From the NCBI GenBank assembly GCA_007674295.1, contig CM017447.1:248001-312000 (forward strand): a stretch of DNA of 64,000 nucleotides. Reading direction: 5' to 3'. This document shows, piece after piece, positions 8,993 to 17,585 of this stretch. The notes beneath the pieces are model-generated. The model was not told the origin of the DNA. It searched no databases and worked only from the letters and a program-made list of their open reading frames with translations. Source of the DNA: Antonospora locustae (Eukaryota; Microsporidia). The number at the start of each line of letters is the position of its first letter. Within the stretch, counting starts at the first letter, position 1. The translations under genes were made by a program, and so were the position numbers.

Positions 8993-9509
8993 TGTGTTAT
9001 GTACTGCAGAGCGAACTCAAACCTTTTGTCTTCTTCAAGGTATGTGCATCTTTACGCGGACAGCTGTGCCAGATTTACTAAAGAGTGGTTGTTCCGGCGT
9101 TATTCATGTTTTTGCAACACATGAAAACTGAGCTTGACTTCCAATACCTGCTTAATACCATGTACTCTGCATTCCTGACGTTCATACGACGAACTGAGTA
9201 CCGCCTTCACAGATTTTACATGGAAAAAAAGCAGATGAAATTCTTATATCCATATTCAAAAGAGTTTGAAGGCCTGCGCTCACAAAAGACCTGATTTAAG
9301 CATCTTTAGGCGATACAGCATAAGGACAGCTCTTTTTGCACAAGATACTTTTCAGCATGCTCTTGCCAGATCCTTTATGCTTGTACCATACGGACGCTCT
9401 GTGTGCTGAATGACTTTGCACTACGAAATGCTGGTCGCTTTGTTTTGTTACACTGTTTGCATACAAGTATGTCTATGTGATTAGCGCGGGGATTAATTGC
9501 ACCCAGTAA
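8993..9509. other. Long intergenic stretch, no firm gene
   Basis: This is one of the longest gaps in the window (517 nt). It contains a weak ORF listed separately at 9103-9294. No tRNA or other RNA core was seen on either strand. Confidence 0.4.
9103..9294 (+). CDS. Doubtful small ORF, 63 aa
   Basis: From the ATG at 9103 the frame reads MFLQHMKTELDFQYLL and is rich in Tyr, Lys, Glu and Arg with few rare residues. That is more protein-like than most random frames here. No family is recognised, and a non-ATG frame extends only slightly upstream. It sits alone in a 517-nt gap between the kinesin and the zinc-finger gene. It may be a real small gene or chance. Confidence 0.22.
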   Translation, partial: FMFLQHMKTELDFQYLLNTMYSAFLTFIRRTEYRLHRFYMEKKQMKFLYPYSKEFEGLRSQKT

Positions 9510-11390
9510 ATGACTAAAAAAGTTGTAAACAACGAGAATTTTAGAAACAACGAACAACCAGCAGATAGCACATACAAAAAAAGCACATCCTACGGCTGCA
9601 TTGTGCAAGGCTGTGATCTGCGGTATAAAACCTTGGCCGGGCTAAAGAAACACCTGGCCAAGTATGATCATGAGTTTTATGGAATGACAACCCTTAGCCA
9701 CCTTGCAGACCAGTTTCCTGCTCTACGCGAAGCGTTCATCACAAAAAGATGCAGTAAGAAGGTGTCTGCAGCAGCAAAGACAGGAAAGCGTGGATCTTGT
9801 GGCAGAATTGCGATAGATATCAGGGACATATTTCAGTGTGAGGAAAGATACGTGGCAAGTGTCTTTCAAAATGCATTCTACAATGGAATTATAAATGTAA
9901 AAAATGAGGAAGACGATGCAGATGTGTTCTTTTGCAGAATTCCAGGATGTGGAAAAAGTTTTAGAAGCCAACTTGCATATAAGTACCATTGCAAAACATT
10001 TGCACACTTTCTCATATGTCTAACAAACGAATGCGGAAATGAGAGCGCAGCTGTAGTGGATTTCAATAGGTTTGAGACCGTATTTTCCAGTGTGTTTGGT
10101 GTGAAAAATGAGTTTGAAATTCAGGGAATTACGCACCACATGTTCAAGACGCCTGATATATACACAAACATTAGGTTCAACATTAAGAAGGATAAAGCAA
10201 AGAGCAGGGCTAGAGATACACTGAAAATCAGCTATTCACAGCCATGTGTAGAGGAGATGACACCGATGCACCAGGGCAGCCAAGACTGTCCTATAGGAGA
10301 GCCTTTTTTTGTAAATATAAGAGGAAGAGAATACTGCGTAGACGATGTTCTTGTCCACGAAGATTTGGCTGTTCGAAATATGAATGCCTTTGCATCATGC
10401 TGTGCGTTTGTAGAAAGAGTCGATGATCTTTTTGTGTGCATTGCTCTGAAGGAAAGCAACAAGCCCACAAAGATGTTTGAGTTTGGGCCAGGACCATCTA
10501 GAATTGTTGTGATGGACAGGAAGTTAGATGTACTGCATAGAATTCGTCTTGAGTTTGGGTTTGTGAGGAAAATGGTTGTTTCTTTCCTAGAGGGTGTATT
10601 TAGCTTTATGGCGCTTTTCAATGATGGCAGATGCCGCGCGTTTAAGTTTCAAGAGCATGTTTTTGACATGTTTGAATATAACTTGGACAAGATCACCTCA
10701 TTTTGTTATGCGCCTGCATCTGACGTCATCATAGCCACAGACGGATTTATGCTCCACAAGATTGAAAACGGATGTGTAGTCCTGAGCTCTATGCGTCTCA
10801 AGTTTCCTATTGTATCCATAGCTATCAGGAACACAAAAGACATTGGCAGAGGAAAGAACAAAGCAGGAAATAAAAAGGTGGGCCTCCCCGTCTTTTTTTA
10901 TCTAGATACAAACGGTAGAGCAATGTGCTGCGACTCTGACTTCAGAAACGAGACGTGTGTTTACAAGCTAGCAGGAGTGACAGACATTATGTACATTGAC
11001 GATCTAGACTTCTTTTTGCTTGTTGACTCTTTTGAGCTGATTACACGCTACACACAACTGAAAACCCCAAAAAACACACACATTCTCTGCAGAAGCGGGC
11101 TCACATGTGTGGTATATGTTGGAGGGACTCTTCTTTCAGGTGGATTTGACGGCGTCTTGAGAAAGTGTATTTTGAAGAGAAAGCATCTGAAGACAACACC
11201 CATTTTCAGATGCATACGGAGAGAAAAGACTTTTTTTGTACAGAGCGAGGAGAGAAGCCTTGTGTCTGCTGATGCCAGAAGAGAGGAGTTTGACTACTCC
11301 GTCTCTGTGGTTGGTGTTTGTCATATCACAAACAACATCATAGCTGTTTATAGAGGCGGGTTTGTGTTTCTAGTTCCGGGTATATGGTGA
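9510..11390 (+). CDS. C2H2 zinc-finger protein with probable beta-propeller, 626 aa
   Basis: Two C2H2-type fingers are visible near the N-terminus. The first is C-IVQG-C-(x12)-H-(x5)-H around residues 30-50, the second CRIPGCGKSFRSQLAYKYH...H around residues 140-165. The rest, from about residue 250, is beta-rich with repeating short strands such as DLFVCIALKE, VFSFMALFNDGRCRAFKF, DVIIATDGFML and TCVVYVGGTLLSGGFDGVLRKCIL, which look like degenerate WD blades. Finger plus propeller recalls a TFIIIC tau-91/GTF3C2-type subunit, offered only as inference. The gene starts at ATG 9510 in a well isolated position. Confidence 0.8.
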   Translation: MTKKVVNNENFRNNEQPADSTYKKSTSYGCIVQGCDLRYKTLAGLKKHLAKYDHEFYGMTTLSHLADQFPALREAFITKRCSKKVSAAAKTGKRGSCGRIAIDIRDIFQCEERYVASVFQNAFYNGIINVKNEEDDADVFFCRIPGCGKSFRSQLAYKYHCKTFAHFLICLTNECGNESAAVVDFNRFETVFSSVFGVKNEFEIQGITHHMFKTPDIYTNIRFNIKKDKAKSRARDTLKISYSQPCVEEMTPMHQGSQDCPIGEPFFVNIRGREYCVDDVLVHEDLAVRNMNAFASCCAFVERVDDLFVCIALKESNKPTKMFEFGPGPSRIVVMDRKLDVLHRIRLEFGFVRKMVVSFLEGVFSFMALFNDGRCRAFKFQEHVFDMFEYNLDKITSFCYAPASDVIIATDGFMLHKIENGCVVLSSMRLKFPIVSIAIRNTKDIGRGKNKAGNKKVGLPVFFYLDTNGRAMCCDSDFRNETCVYKLAGVTDIMYIDDLDFFLLVDSFELITRYTQLKTPKNTHILCRSGLTCVVYVGGTLLSGGFDGVLRKCILKRKHLKTTPIFRCIRREKTFFVQSEERSLVSADARREEFDYSVSVVGVCHITNNIIAVYRGGFVFLVPGIW

Positions 11391-11481
11391 CACATGCAGA
11401 TGGCACTGCAACGACATGGGCGCTCTCTGTCTGTGTTCTGAAATGCAGGCTACAAACATAAAATTTTTAGAGACAATTTAG

Positions 11482-12045
11482 TTATATTCGTCGCTTCTTC
11501 TCAAATAACTTGACTGTCTCCACATGCAGATAGTAAACTACCGATGCACAGAAAAAAGCCTCGAAGATCAAGAGAAAGGTCATGAGTCTTTTTGAAGACT
11601 TCAGCGTTTTCTCGTGAATTCTTTGCCTTTCCAAGTGCTTTCTTTGAGATATGATAATATTCTCGAGAATGTCCTTCAACTCTGCCACAACACTGGAATC
11701 ACTTATAGGACCTTGAAGGCCCTGTGGCTCCTTGGACATGTCCGTGAGCATAAACCATATGTTCATGGTCTCGTTCGCTGGATTTTCAAAGGCAAATGTA
11801 AACAGAATTTTGTCTGTAGCTTTTGTGTGAAGTGTGGCACTTGATTGCTTGCTGTACACAGTTACAATTGCATTGTTGCTGTCAGTCACAAAAACCTTTG
11901 GAGACAGACCAGATTCCTCATTGAACTCAAACTTAACAAAGCAGTCGGCCTCAAATTCTTCTTCAAAAAAGAACCTCTGCCCAGGACTCAGCACAACCAT
12001 GCCACACCATGCCAGCGAAACGCAAGCAAGCAGCCTAGCAATCAT
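11482..12045 (-). CDS. p24/emp24 family cargo receptor
   Basis: A 187-residue type I membrane protein of the early secretory pathway; p24 proteins cycle in COPI and COPII vesicles and select cargo, including GPI-anchored proteins. The order is a signal peptide (residues 1 to about 19, MIARLLACVSLAWCG), a GOLD beta-domain, a coiled region with ELKDILENIIISQRKHLERQ, one membrane helix (LMTFLLIFEAFFCASVVYYL, about 151-172) and a short basic tail LFEKKRRI. A KK in the tail fits COPI binding. The member class (alpha to delta) cannot be told. Confidence 0.88.
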   Translation of the reverse strand: MIARLLACVSLAWCGMVVLSPGQRFFFEEEFEADCFVKFEFNEESGLSPKVFVTDSNNAIVTVYSKQSSATLHTKATDKILFTFAFENPANETMNIWFMLTDMSKEPQGLQGPISDSSVVAELKDILENIIISQRKHLERQRIHEKTLKSSKRLMTFLLIFEAFFCASVVYYLHVETVKLFEKKRRI

Positions 12046-12169
12046 AGGGGTCTGTCATTTTTTACGATTAGAGTTGTCTTGGATGGTGCCTACATATGAT
12101 ACCTTACCAACCTCCTTTTATGCAACACTTGCTTCTCCCTAGTACATACAAAACACCGCCCAGACTGCA

Positions 12170-13042
12170 ATGGAGAAGCAAAAGTGGTCAAGAAACCTGT
12201 ACACAAAACAGCCACATCCAAACAATTACATGGAGACTGTATGTAGAAAGCAGCTACAAGTGAACTACGACACAATGTATGAATTAAACAGGCTGTCAAA
12301 GAACGTGTCTGCCGTTTTCATGCACTTTTCGGCATACTACTACGTCAGGAAAAATACAGTGCACAGCGCCCAGTTTCTTCTTCTGAGCATGCTCTCCATA
12401 TTTATATTTGTTTTCTTCAAACAGACATTGTCCACAGAAACAGTTGCACAGGCTCTTATAATACTGAGCATAGTCTTTCTGACGACACCCATATTAAGGA
12501 CACTTGTTGACGAAATAAGCGACGACACCATTTACATGCACTTTGTGCTACTGAGCCTGTTCTTCGTATTTGACACAACGCGATGTGCAGTTATGAATGA
12601 CCCAGAGAGAAAGCCATGCATCGAAGACAGGCCACTTGAAATAGAGCACGTAGACATTTTTAAGGTCAAAACAACACATGTTCCAGTGGTTGGGTACAAC
12701 GCTATGCTTCTTTCATCAATTCTGCTAACTTCCAGACTAGACAACGATATTGATGCATTCTTTGTACATTGCTTTACCTTCTTCTGGTACTTCATCGTGG
12801 ATCACGGAGCAAGGAGCCGCAGAAGACGCTTTGATTTTGTCCTGTCCTTGCTTATTATTATTCTGACCTCAATAGCATGCATTTACGTTCTCGTAATTGT
12901 GTTTTATGTGTTTATTGCTGTACAGATTGTGCTGTACCTGGTGGGCTTCATTATAATTCACCTTGTAAATAAACTGTACTGTATCTGCGACTATCGCATG
13001 CCGAGGACAGGTGGCACCATTCATTCACAGTATCAAAATTGA
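12170..13042 (+). CDS. GPI2: Gpi2/PIG-C subunit of GPI-GlcNAc transferase
   Basis: This 290-residue multi-spanning protein belongs to the same enzyme as Gpi1. The N-terminal signature WSRNLYTKQPHPNNYMETV is the Gpi2/PIG-C hallmark (W..NLYEKQPYPDNYV). It is followed by the short hydrophilic lead and about seven or eight membrane helices. The conserved TLSTETVAQALIILS block corresponds to the family TIS.DTI.AL.... segment, and VPVVGYNAMLLSSILLTSRL is the C-terminal conserved region. Length matches yeast Gpi2 (280 aa). It is divergent from the p24 gene with 124 nt between starts. Confidence 0.92.
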   Translation: MEKQKWSRNLYTKQPHPNNYMETVCRKQLQVNYDTMYELNRLSKNVSAVFMHFSAYYYVRKNTVHSAQFLLLSMLSIFIFVFFKQTLSTETVAQALIILSIVFLTTPILRTLVDEISDDTIYMHFVLLSLFFVFDTTRCAVMNDPERKPCIEDRPLEIEHVDIFKVKTTHVPVVGYNAMLLSSILLTSRLDNDIDAFFVHCFTFFWYFIVDHGARSRRRRFDFVLSLLIIILTSIACIYVLVIVFYVFIAVQIVLYLVGFIIIHLVNKLYCICDYRMPRTGGTIHSQYQN

Positions 13043-13206
13043 CAGAACAAGAGAGACATGAATCAAGAAGGTAAAGCCGTTGCTAGACAGACATGCATGC
13101 AGGCAAACAAACACAAATAAGGGATCGACTGACGTGCCATTCTCAATGAACTGCCTGGCCTAAGTTAAGTCTTCTTCACAAAGTCTTTGTAAACGAACTC
13201 GAGTCT

Positions 13207-14742
13207 TTATTTTGTCTGTAGCTCAGGCTTCATTGTAGGAAAGAGAATCACATCGCGTATTCCCGCTGCATTCGTCAGATATACAACAAGTCTGTCGATG
13301 CCCATGCCCCATCCTGCGGTAGGTGGCAACCCAAACTCCAGTGCATTTATGAACACCTCATCAAGTCTCATTGCCTCTTCGTCGCCCTCCGACCTGCTTT
13401 TCAGCTGCTGCAGAAATCGGCTTCTCTGTTCTGTCGGGTCGTTAAGCTCTGTGTATGCATTGCATATCTCAGTTGAGTTTATGAACAGCTCAAATCTCTC
13501 GCTTATTCCAGGCCTGTATCTGTCTGCCTTTGCAAGAGGAGACATTAAAAGTGGATGGCCAGTTAGAAAGGTCGGGTTGATGCATTCTGGCTCTATGTAG
13601 TGCCCTATCATTTTGTCAAGAACTCGGCCCAGTGTTCTGGGTTCTCCTACAACAATTCCATGTTTTTCACAATGCTCTCTCAGTTTCACAGCCGTCTCTT
13701 CCCTCTCAAAATCTTCGTCCTTTAGGTCCAGTCCTGCTCTTTTGTTCAGCTCTGTCAGAATGTCCATTCTTCGAAATGGTCGCTCGAAGTTTATTTCCAC
13801 ATGTGAACCGCTCTTCTCTGGACTATAAAGCAGCTTTGGACTCTTGTTGACATCTAAGACCAACTTGTGCACCATGTGTTCTGTCATCTGCATTATACAC
13901 TCGCAGTCTGCATATGCCATGTACGCCTCGCATGAGGTAAATTCCGGATTGTGTGTCAGATCTATTCCTTCGTTTCGAAACAGCTTACCTATCTCGTATA
14001 CTCGCTCAAGACCACCAACTACAAGCTCTTTAAGATACAGCTCGGGACTAACTCTCATATAAAGATCCATCTTCAGCTCATTGTGATGCGTTATGAAGGG
14101 TTTCGCAGCAGCACCACCTGGTATTGTATTCAGCATAGGCGTCTCAACCTCCACAAAGCCCCTTTCGTTGAAGTAAGACCTTATAAAATCTATTATTCTT
14201 GCTCTTGTGCGAAACCTGCTCTTGACCTCGTTGTTTATCATCATGTCTAGATATCTCTTTCTGTAGCGCAGCTCTGTGTCCTTCAGTCCATAGAACTCGC
14301 TTGGAATTGTCCTCAGACAAGGCGCAAGAACCTGTATCTCGTTTACGTACACTGTCTGTTCGCCTGTCCTTGTGCGTCCAGGGCTTCCTGAGTAGCCAAT
14401 AATGTCTCCCCGCTTCAGTGTCTGTATATACTCTAGTTTCTTAGGGTCTCTTGAAAGAACATCGATCACCAACTGAATAAACCTTTCGCCGCTGGATATC
14501 TTGTAGAAGCTGAATCGCGATAGGTGTCTTATGGCCATTATACGTCCTGCAGCTTGGACTATCTCACCTTCAAAGCACTGGCCAGGCTCCGCTTCAGTAC
14601 ACCTCGCAATGATCTCGTCAATGCTGTTCTTAACATCGAATACATACGGATACAGAACTCTTCCATTGCGCTTCGCCTCCATAACGTACTCTAGTCGTTG
14701 CATGTAATAAGCCTCTTCTGAAACTTGCGACCCGTTCTCCAT
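13207..14742 (-). CDS. KRS1: Lysyl-tRNA synthetase (class II)
   Basis: This 511-residue enzyme charges tRNA-Lys. An OB-fold anticodon-binding domain (about residues 60-165) precedes the class IIb core. Motif 2 reads FRNEGIDLTHNPEFTSCEAY and motif 3 GWGMGIDRLVVYLTN; RYRKRYLDMMINNEV and EVETPMLNTIPGGAAAKPF are further LysRS marks. The eukaryotic N-terminal lysine-rich extension is short. Length is close to the family core. The start ATG at 14742 gives MENGSQVSEEAYYMQRLEYV, typical of the helix preceding the OB fold. Confidence 0.98.
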   Translation of the reverse strand: MENGSQVSEEAYYMQRLEYVMEAKRNGRVLYPYVFDVKNSIDEIIARCTEAEPGQCFEGEIVQAAGRIMAIRHLSRFSFYKISSGERFIQLVIDVLSRDPKKLEYIQTLKRGDIIGYSGSPGRTRTGEQTVYVNEIQVLAPCLRTIPSEFYGLKDTELRYRKRYLDMMINNEVKSRFRTRARIIDFIRSYFNERGFVEVETPMLNTIPGGAAAKPFITHHNELKMDLYMRVSPELYLKELVVGGLERVYEIGKLFRNEGIDLTHNPEFTSCEAYMAYADCECIMQMTEHMVHKLVLDVNKSPKLLYSPEKSGSHVEINFERPFRRMDILTELNKRAGLDLKDEDFEREETAVKLREHCEKHGIVVGEPRTLGRVLDKMIGHYIEPECINPTFLTGHPLLMSPLAKADRYRPGISERFELFINSTEICNAYTELNDPTEQRSRFLQQLKSRSEGDEEAMRLDEVFINALEFGLPPTAGWGMGIDRLVVYLTNAAGIRDVILFPTMKPELQTK

Positions 14743-15086
14743 TGGGGCTAGAGAGTTAATCTTGGTTTCTCTTTCTTCTTGCCATGCTCTACAGCAAGCC
14801 TTAGTGGCTCACAATTCCGCTTGTACATCTCAACATTTGAATAGAAAAAGTTTCTGATTGTGTGTGTTTTTGCATCTCATTGAGATTTTTAAACTGCATG
14901 TTATTCTCCTGCTCAGATACTAGACTTTTCAATGATCAAAAGTGTATGTTGTCTGACTGCACATTTACCGCTGCTTTGTTTGCATGCTCTGCACCAAATG
15001 GTGTGTGCTTCTGATGTCTGCTCTTTGCTCAATGCCAATTAGTTCCACAAAATAGCAGGAATATGTTCCCTCTATGGTTGTTCTGT
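14743..15086. other. Intergenic stretch before tRNA-Val, nothing recognised
   Basis: About 340 nt with no supported frame and no visible RNA gene other than the tRNA that follows. It would hold the upstream region of the minus-strand lysyl-tRNA synthetase gene. Confidence 0.5.
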
Positions 15087-15159
15087 GCTTTCGTAGTGTA
15101 GTGGTTATCACGTATCCTTTACACGGATAAGGTCCCCGGTTCAAACCCGGGCGAAAGCA
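15087..15159 (+). tRNA. tRNA-Val(UAC)
   Basis: A 73-nt cloverleaf. Acceptor GCTTTCG pairs with CGAAAGC, the anticodon stem TATCC pairs with GGATA around loop TTTACAC (anticodon TAC), and the T arm is CCCGG-TTCAAAC-CCGGG with discriminator A. No intron. Confidence 0.96.
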
Positions 15160-15164
15160 TTTTT
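15160..15164 (+). terminator. Pol III T5 terminator of tRNA-Val
   Basis: Five T immediately after the tRNA-Val discriminator base. Confidence 0.7.
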
Positions 15165-15318
15165 GCTCATCTGCTTATATATAACACACAAAGAATATTT
15201 TGAAACAGATATGCTTGACACATTCATTATACAGAATATGTCGGCATTTTTATAAGCGGGAGTTTGCAGACAGATGCACTGTTGCAGATGTGACAGTTTG
15301 GCAATGCGGATAATGCAA

Positions 15319-15846
15319 CTACTCGCTGCAGTGCTTATTTACGGCACAACTTCTGAGATTTGTGTCAGACGCACAGTCCTCATTGTCAACTATTGGCTCG
15401 GCATTGTGCTTGCTTTTGGTCGCAAAGCAGAGACCGCCTTTCGACACAGTAATGACAGGCACACAACATGCTTCCGCTAGCCTGTCAATTATTTGCGGAC
15501 TTGCTGTTGCAACAAAGAAATGGTGTCTGTTTCTTTTTCGTAGTATACCAAGCATACATTTCAGTGAGCTTTCGCATTGGTATGGGCATCCTTTTATCTT
15601 ACAATGCTTTATAAAGTCGTTATCGTGCATGTGCGTTTTCTTATAGACCTTGTAGCAGCACTCGCTTATAAAGAACTTTGGCTCGCTATGCATAAGTAGC
15701 TTGAAGGAATGCATACTATGCTTGTACCTGTTGAAGTTGTCAAGAAATGTGTCTTCAACCAGCACCTGGTAAGGCTTTCTGAAGTTTTCTCTTCTTTCTA
15801 GATATTGCAGATACTTTCTGCCGCTTCTTGTTCTTTTATATCTCAT
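15319..15846 (-). CDS. UTP23: Utp23, small-subunit processome PIN-like protein
   Basis: Utp23 is a nucleolar protein of the small-subunit processome involved in release of snR30 from pre-rRNA. The 175-residue protein opens MRYKRTRSGRKYLQYLERRENFRKPYQVLVEDTF, aligning with the MR.KR.K..R.YL.FY...FGFR.PYQVLVDGTF start of Utp23/Fcf1. HHFFVATASPQIIDRLAE matches HYFVATQD..LR..LR. Cysteines and histidine in the middle (CCYKVY...HCKIKGC) fit the Utp23 zinc site. The acidic catalytic set of true PIN nucleases looks incomplete, as in Utp23 rather than Fcf1. Confidence 0.9.
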   Translation of the reverse strand: MRYKRTRSGRKYLQYLERRENFRKPYQVLVEDTFLDNFNRYKHSMHSFKLLMHSEPKFFISECCYKVYKKTHMHDNDFIKHCKIKGCPYQCESSLKCMLGILRKRNRHHFFVATASPQIIDRLAEACCVPVITVSKGGLCFATKSKHNAEPIVDNEDCASDTNLRSCAVNKHCSE

Positions 15847-16205
15847 GGGTCATGTGATTCCATAAGCTCTTATTCTATAAAAATAGAAGCTTACGTACAA
15901 GTTTCTCAAACATAGACCACCCCATTCTATGTACATGCAACAGGATCTTGTGATGTGCCTTGCACTCCACAATTTGCCATTTTCAAACAAGGAAACAATA
16001 AAAATAACATTCCACCAATACATTACCGCACATGCATATGTTTTCTGTGATCACTGGTTGCGTACGATCAGACAGTGCGTGCGACGGCACAGAGACTGAT
16101 GAGTATCGCCGTTAACTCATATTACATAATAACACCAAGTAGCCTCTACGCGTTGTTGACATAACAACTTCTTTAAAGACAACCTGGACACAAACAAAAT
16201 AAGTC
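15847..16205. other. Intergenic stretch upstream of the decayed transporter
   Basis: About 360 nt without a supported gene. It may include the former promoter of the pseudogene that follows. No repeats or RNA cores were recognised. Confidence 0.45.
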
Positions 16206-17370
16206 ATGGAAGCAAAAAACAGAAAAATCCATTCTCTTCATTGCAACATGCTCATTCACATTTGGAACTAACCTAAGCATGCATAATGCAGTGATGCGCG
16301 TTTTTTTGGGAGATAAGAAGAGACTAAAGGGTCTGTTTGAAATGAGCAAAATGCAATGAGCATTCTGTGTCTAGGAGCCTTTTTGTCGAACATGCTTGTC
16401 ACAAGTGTCGCCTTACACAGAAAGCAGATGCTGATTGTTAATAACCTCGTATACATTCTAGGCCAGACCCTGATTCTGTTTTCAAAAAACAAGTACTACG
16501 TCATTGGAGAAAGATTTTTCGTCGAAATAGGCTCTGGAGTAACTTGCGCACTTGTACCGCTCTATTTCCAGAAGCTTTCACCGCTGAGAATGCGAGGAGT
16601 ATATGGATCACTGCACAAAATTTCGCTTTGTGCAAGAGTATTGTGCGTGCAGCTCTATTCCTTCCATTTTTGTATAAAAGACAAGTGAAAGACGGATCTA
16701 TTCATTGTTATTGGATTTCTGGTCCTCCACATGTTGATGCTTTGTTTTGTCCATATAGTAGAGGAAAGCACAAGCACAGAACCAGTATCTGTAGCATCTC
16801 TTTTTATGAGCCAATGGCCTAGGTGGCCCATGCTAACTGCATTGCTTCTACATGCAGGCCAGCAGCTCAGCGGCATCAGGGCCGTCATAATCTACTCACA
16901 GATCATTTTCAGAAACAAGAGCAATTCTAACTTTTATTCTGCTCTTCTAGGTCTCACATTGGTTACGGGCACTTTCATCTCAATGTTTGTTGTCGATAAC
17001 CTGAGTATAAAGAAGCTGTTACTCCTCAATATACTATATGTTCTGGGAAATCTTGTTCTTCTTGGATTCTGAGTGTGCGCGATTCTTGGCATTTTGGGTT
17101 TGTGATGGGCTACTTCATGGGTCTTGGGCCCATACCATGGTTCATAACAGGGGAGATATTCTCAGAAAAGTACAAAAGGGCTGGAAATCCTGTCAGCATG
17201 AGTGCAAACTAGATAGCAGCATATATCATCGCAATCATGTTTGGATTTTTATTTGAACGTCTTCACTCGTACGTCTTTCTGATTTTCAAAGCTACGTCCT
17301 CATTAGTTGTAGGCTTTACGTGATGCTGTTCTTTAAGGAGACAAGGGGCCGCAAGCCAGACTTTCTGTGA
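16206..17370 (+). pseudogene. Decayed MFS hexose/sugar transporter
   Basis: Fragments of one sugar-porter protein lie in order but in different frames. The first is ILFIATCSFTFGTNLSMHNA (from 16231). Next comes SILCLGAFLSNMLV... to about 16680, with GERFFVEIGSGV. Then AGQQLSGIRAVIIYSQIIF (about 16855-16910) and LGPIPWFITGEIFSEKYKRA (about 17126-17185). The end is FFKETRGRKPDFL with TGA at 17368-17370. QQLSGI.AVI.YS, GPIPWFI..EIF and the PETKGR-like end are sugar-porter signatures. At least four frame changes and several in-frame stops separate the pieces. The original would have been a little under 400 codons, short for the family. Confidence 0.88.
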
Positions 17371-17476
17371 GTGCACACGCAGCATTTGCATTTCGTAGCA
17401 ACATCCACTACAGCAACCATGTTTTCAAATGCATTGATTGTGCAGCTGCAGTAAGTCTCCAAATAAAACGTAGACT

Positions 17477-17516
17477 GGCATGCACAGGTCTACTTAACAG
17501 CAGACAGGCATGCACA
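17477..17516. repeat. Pair of direct 10-bp repeats GGCATGCACA
   Basis: GGCATGCACA occurs at 17477-17486 and again at 17507-17516, thirty bases apart. The first copy sits inside an inverted pair GTAGAC (17470-17475) and GTCTAC (17488-17493). They lie about 70-110 nt upstream of the topoisomerase II start and might be a regulator site. Function is unknown. Confidence 0.35.
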
Positions 17517-17585
17517 CAGCCAGATTACCAGGTCTCCTCGGCGGACACTCCTTATCTCAGCCTGTCGTAGCTATATAAACCAAAG

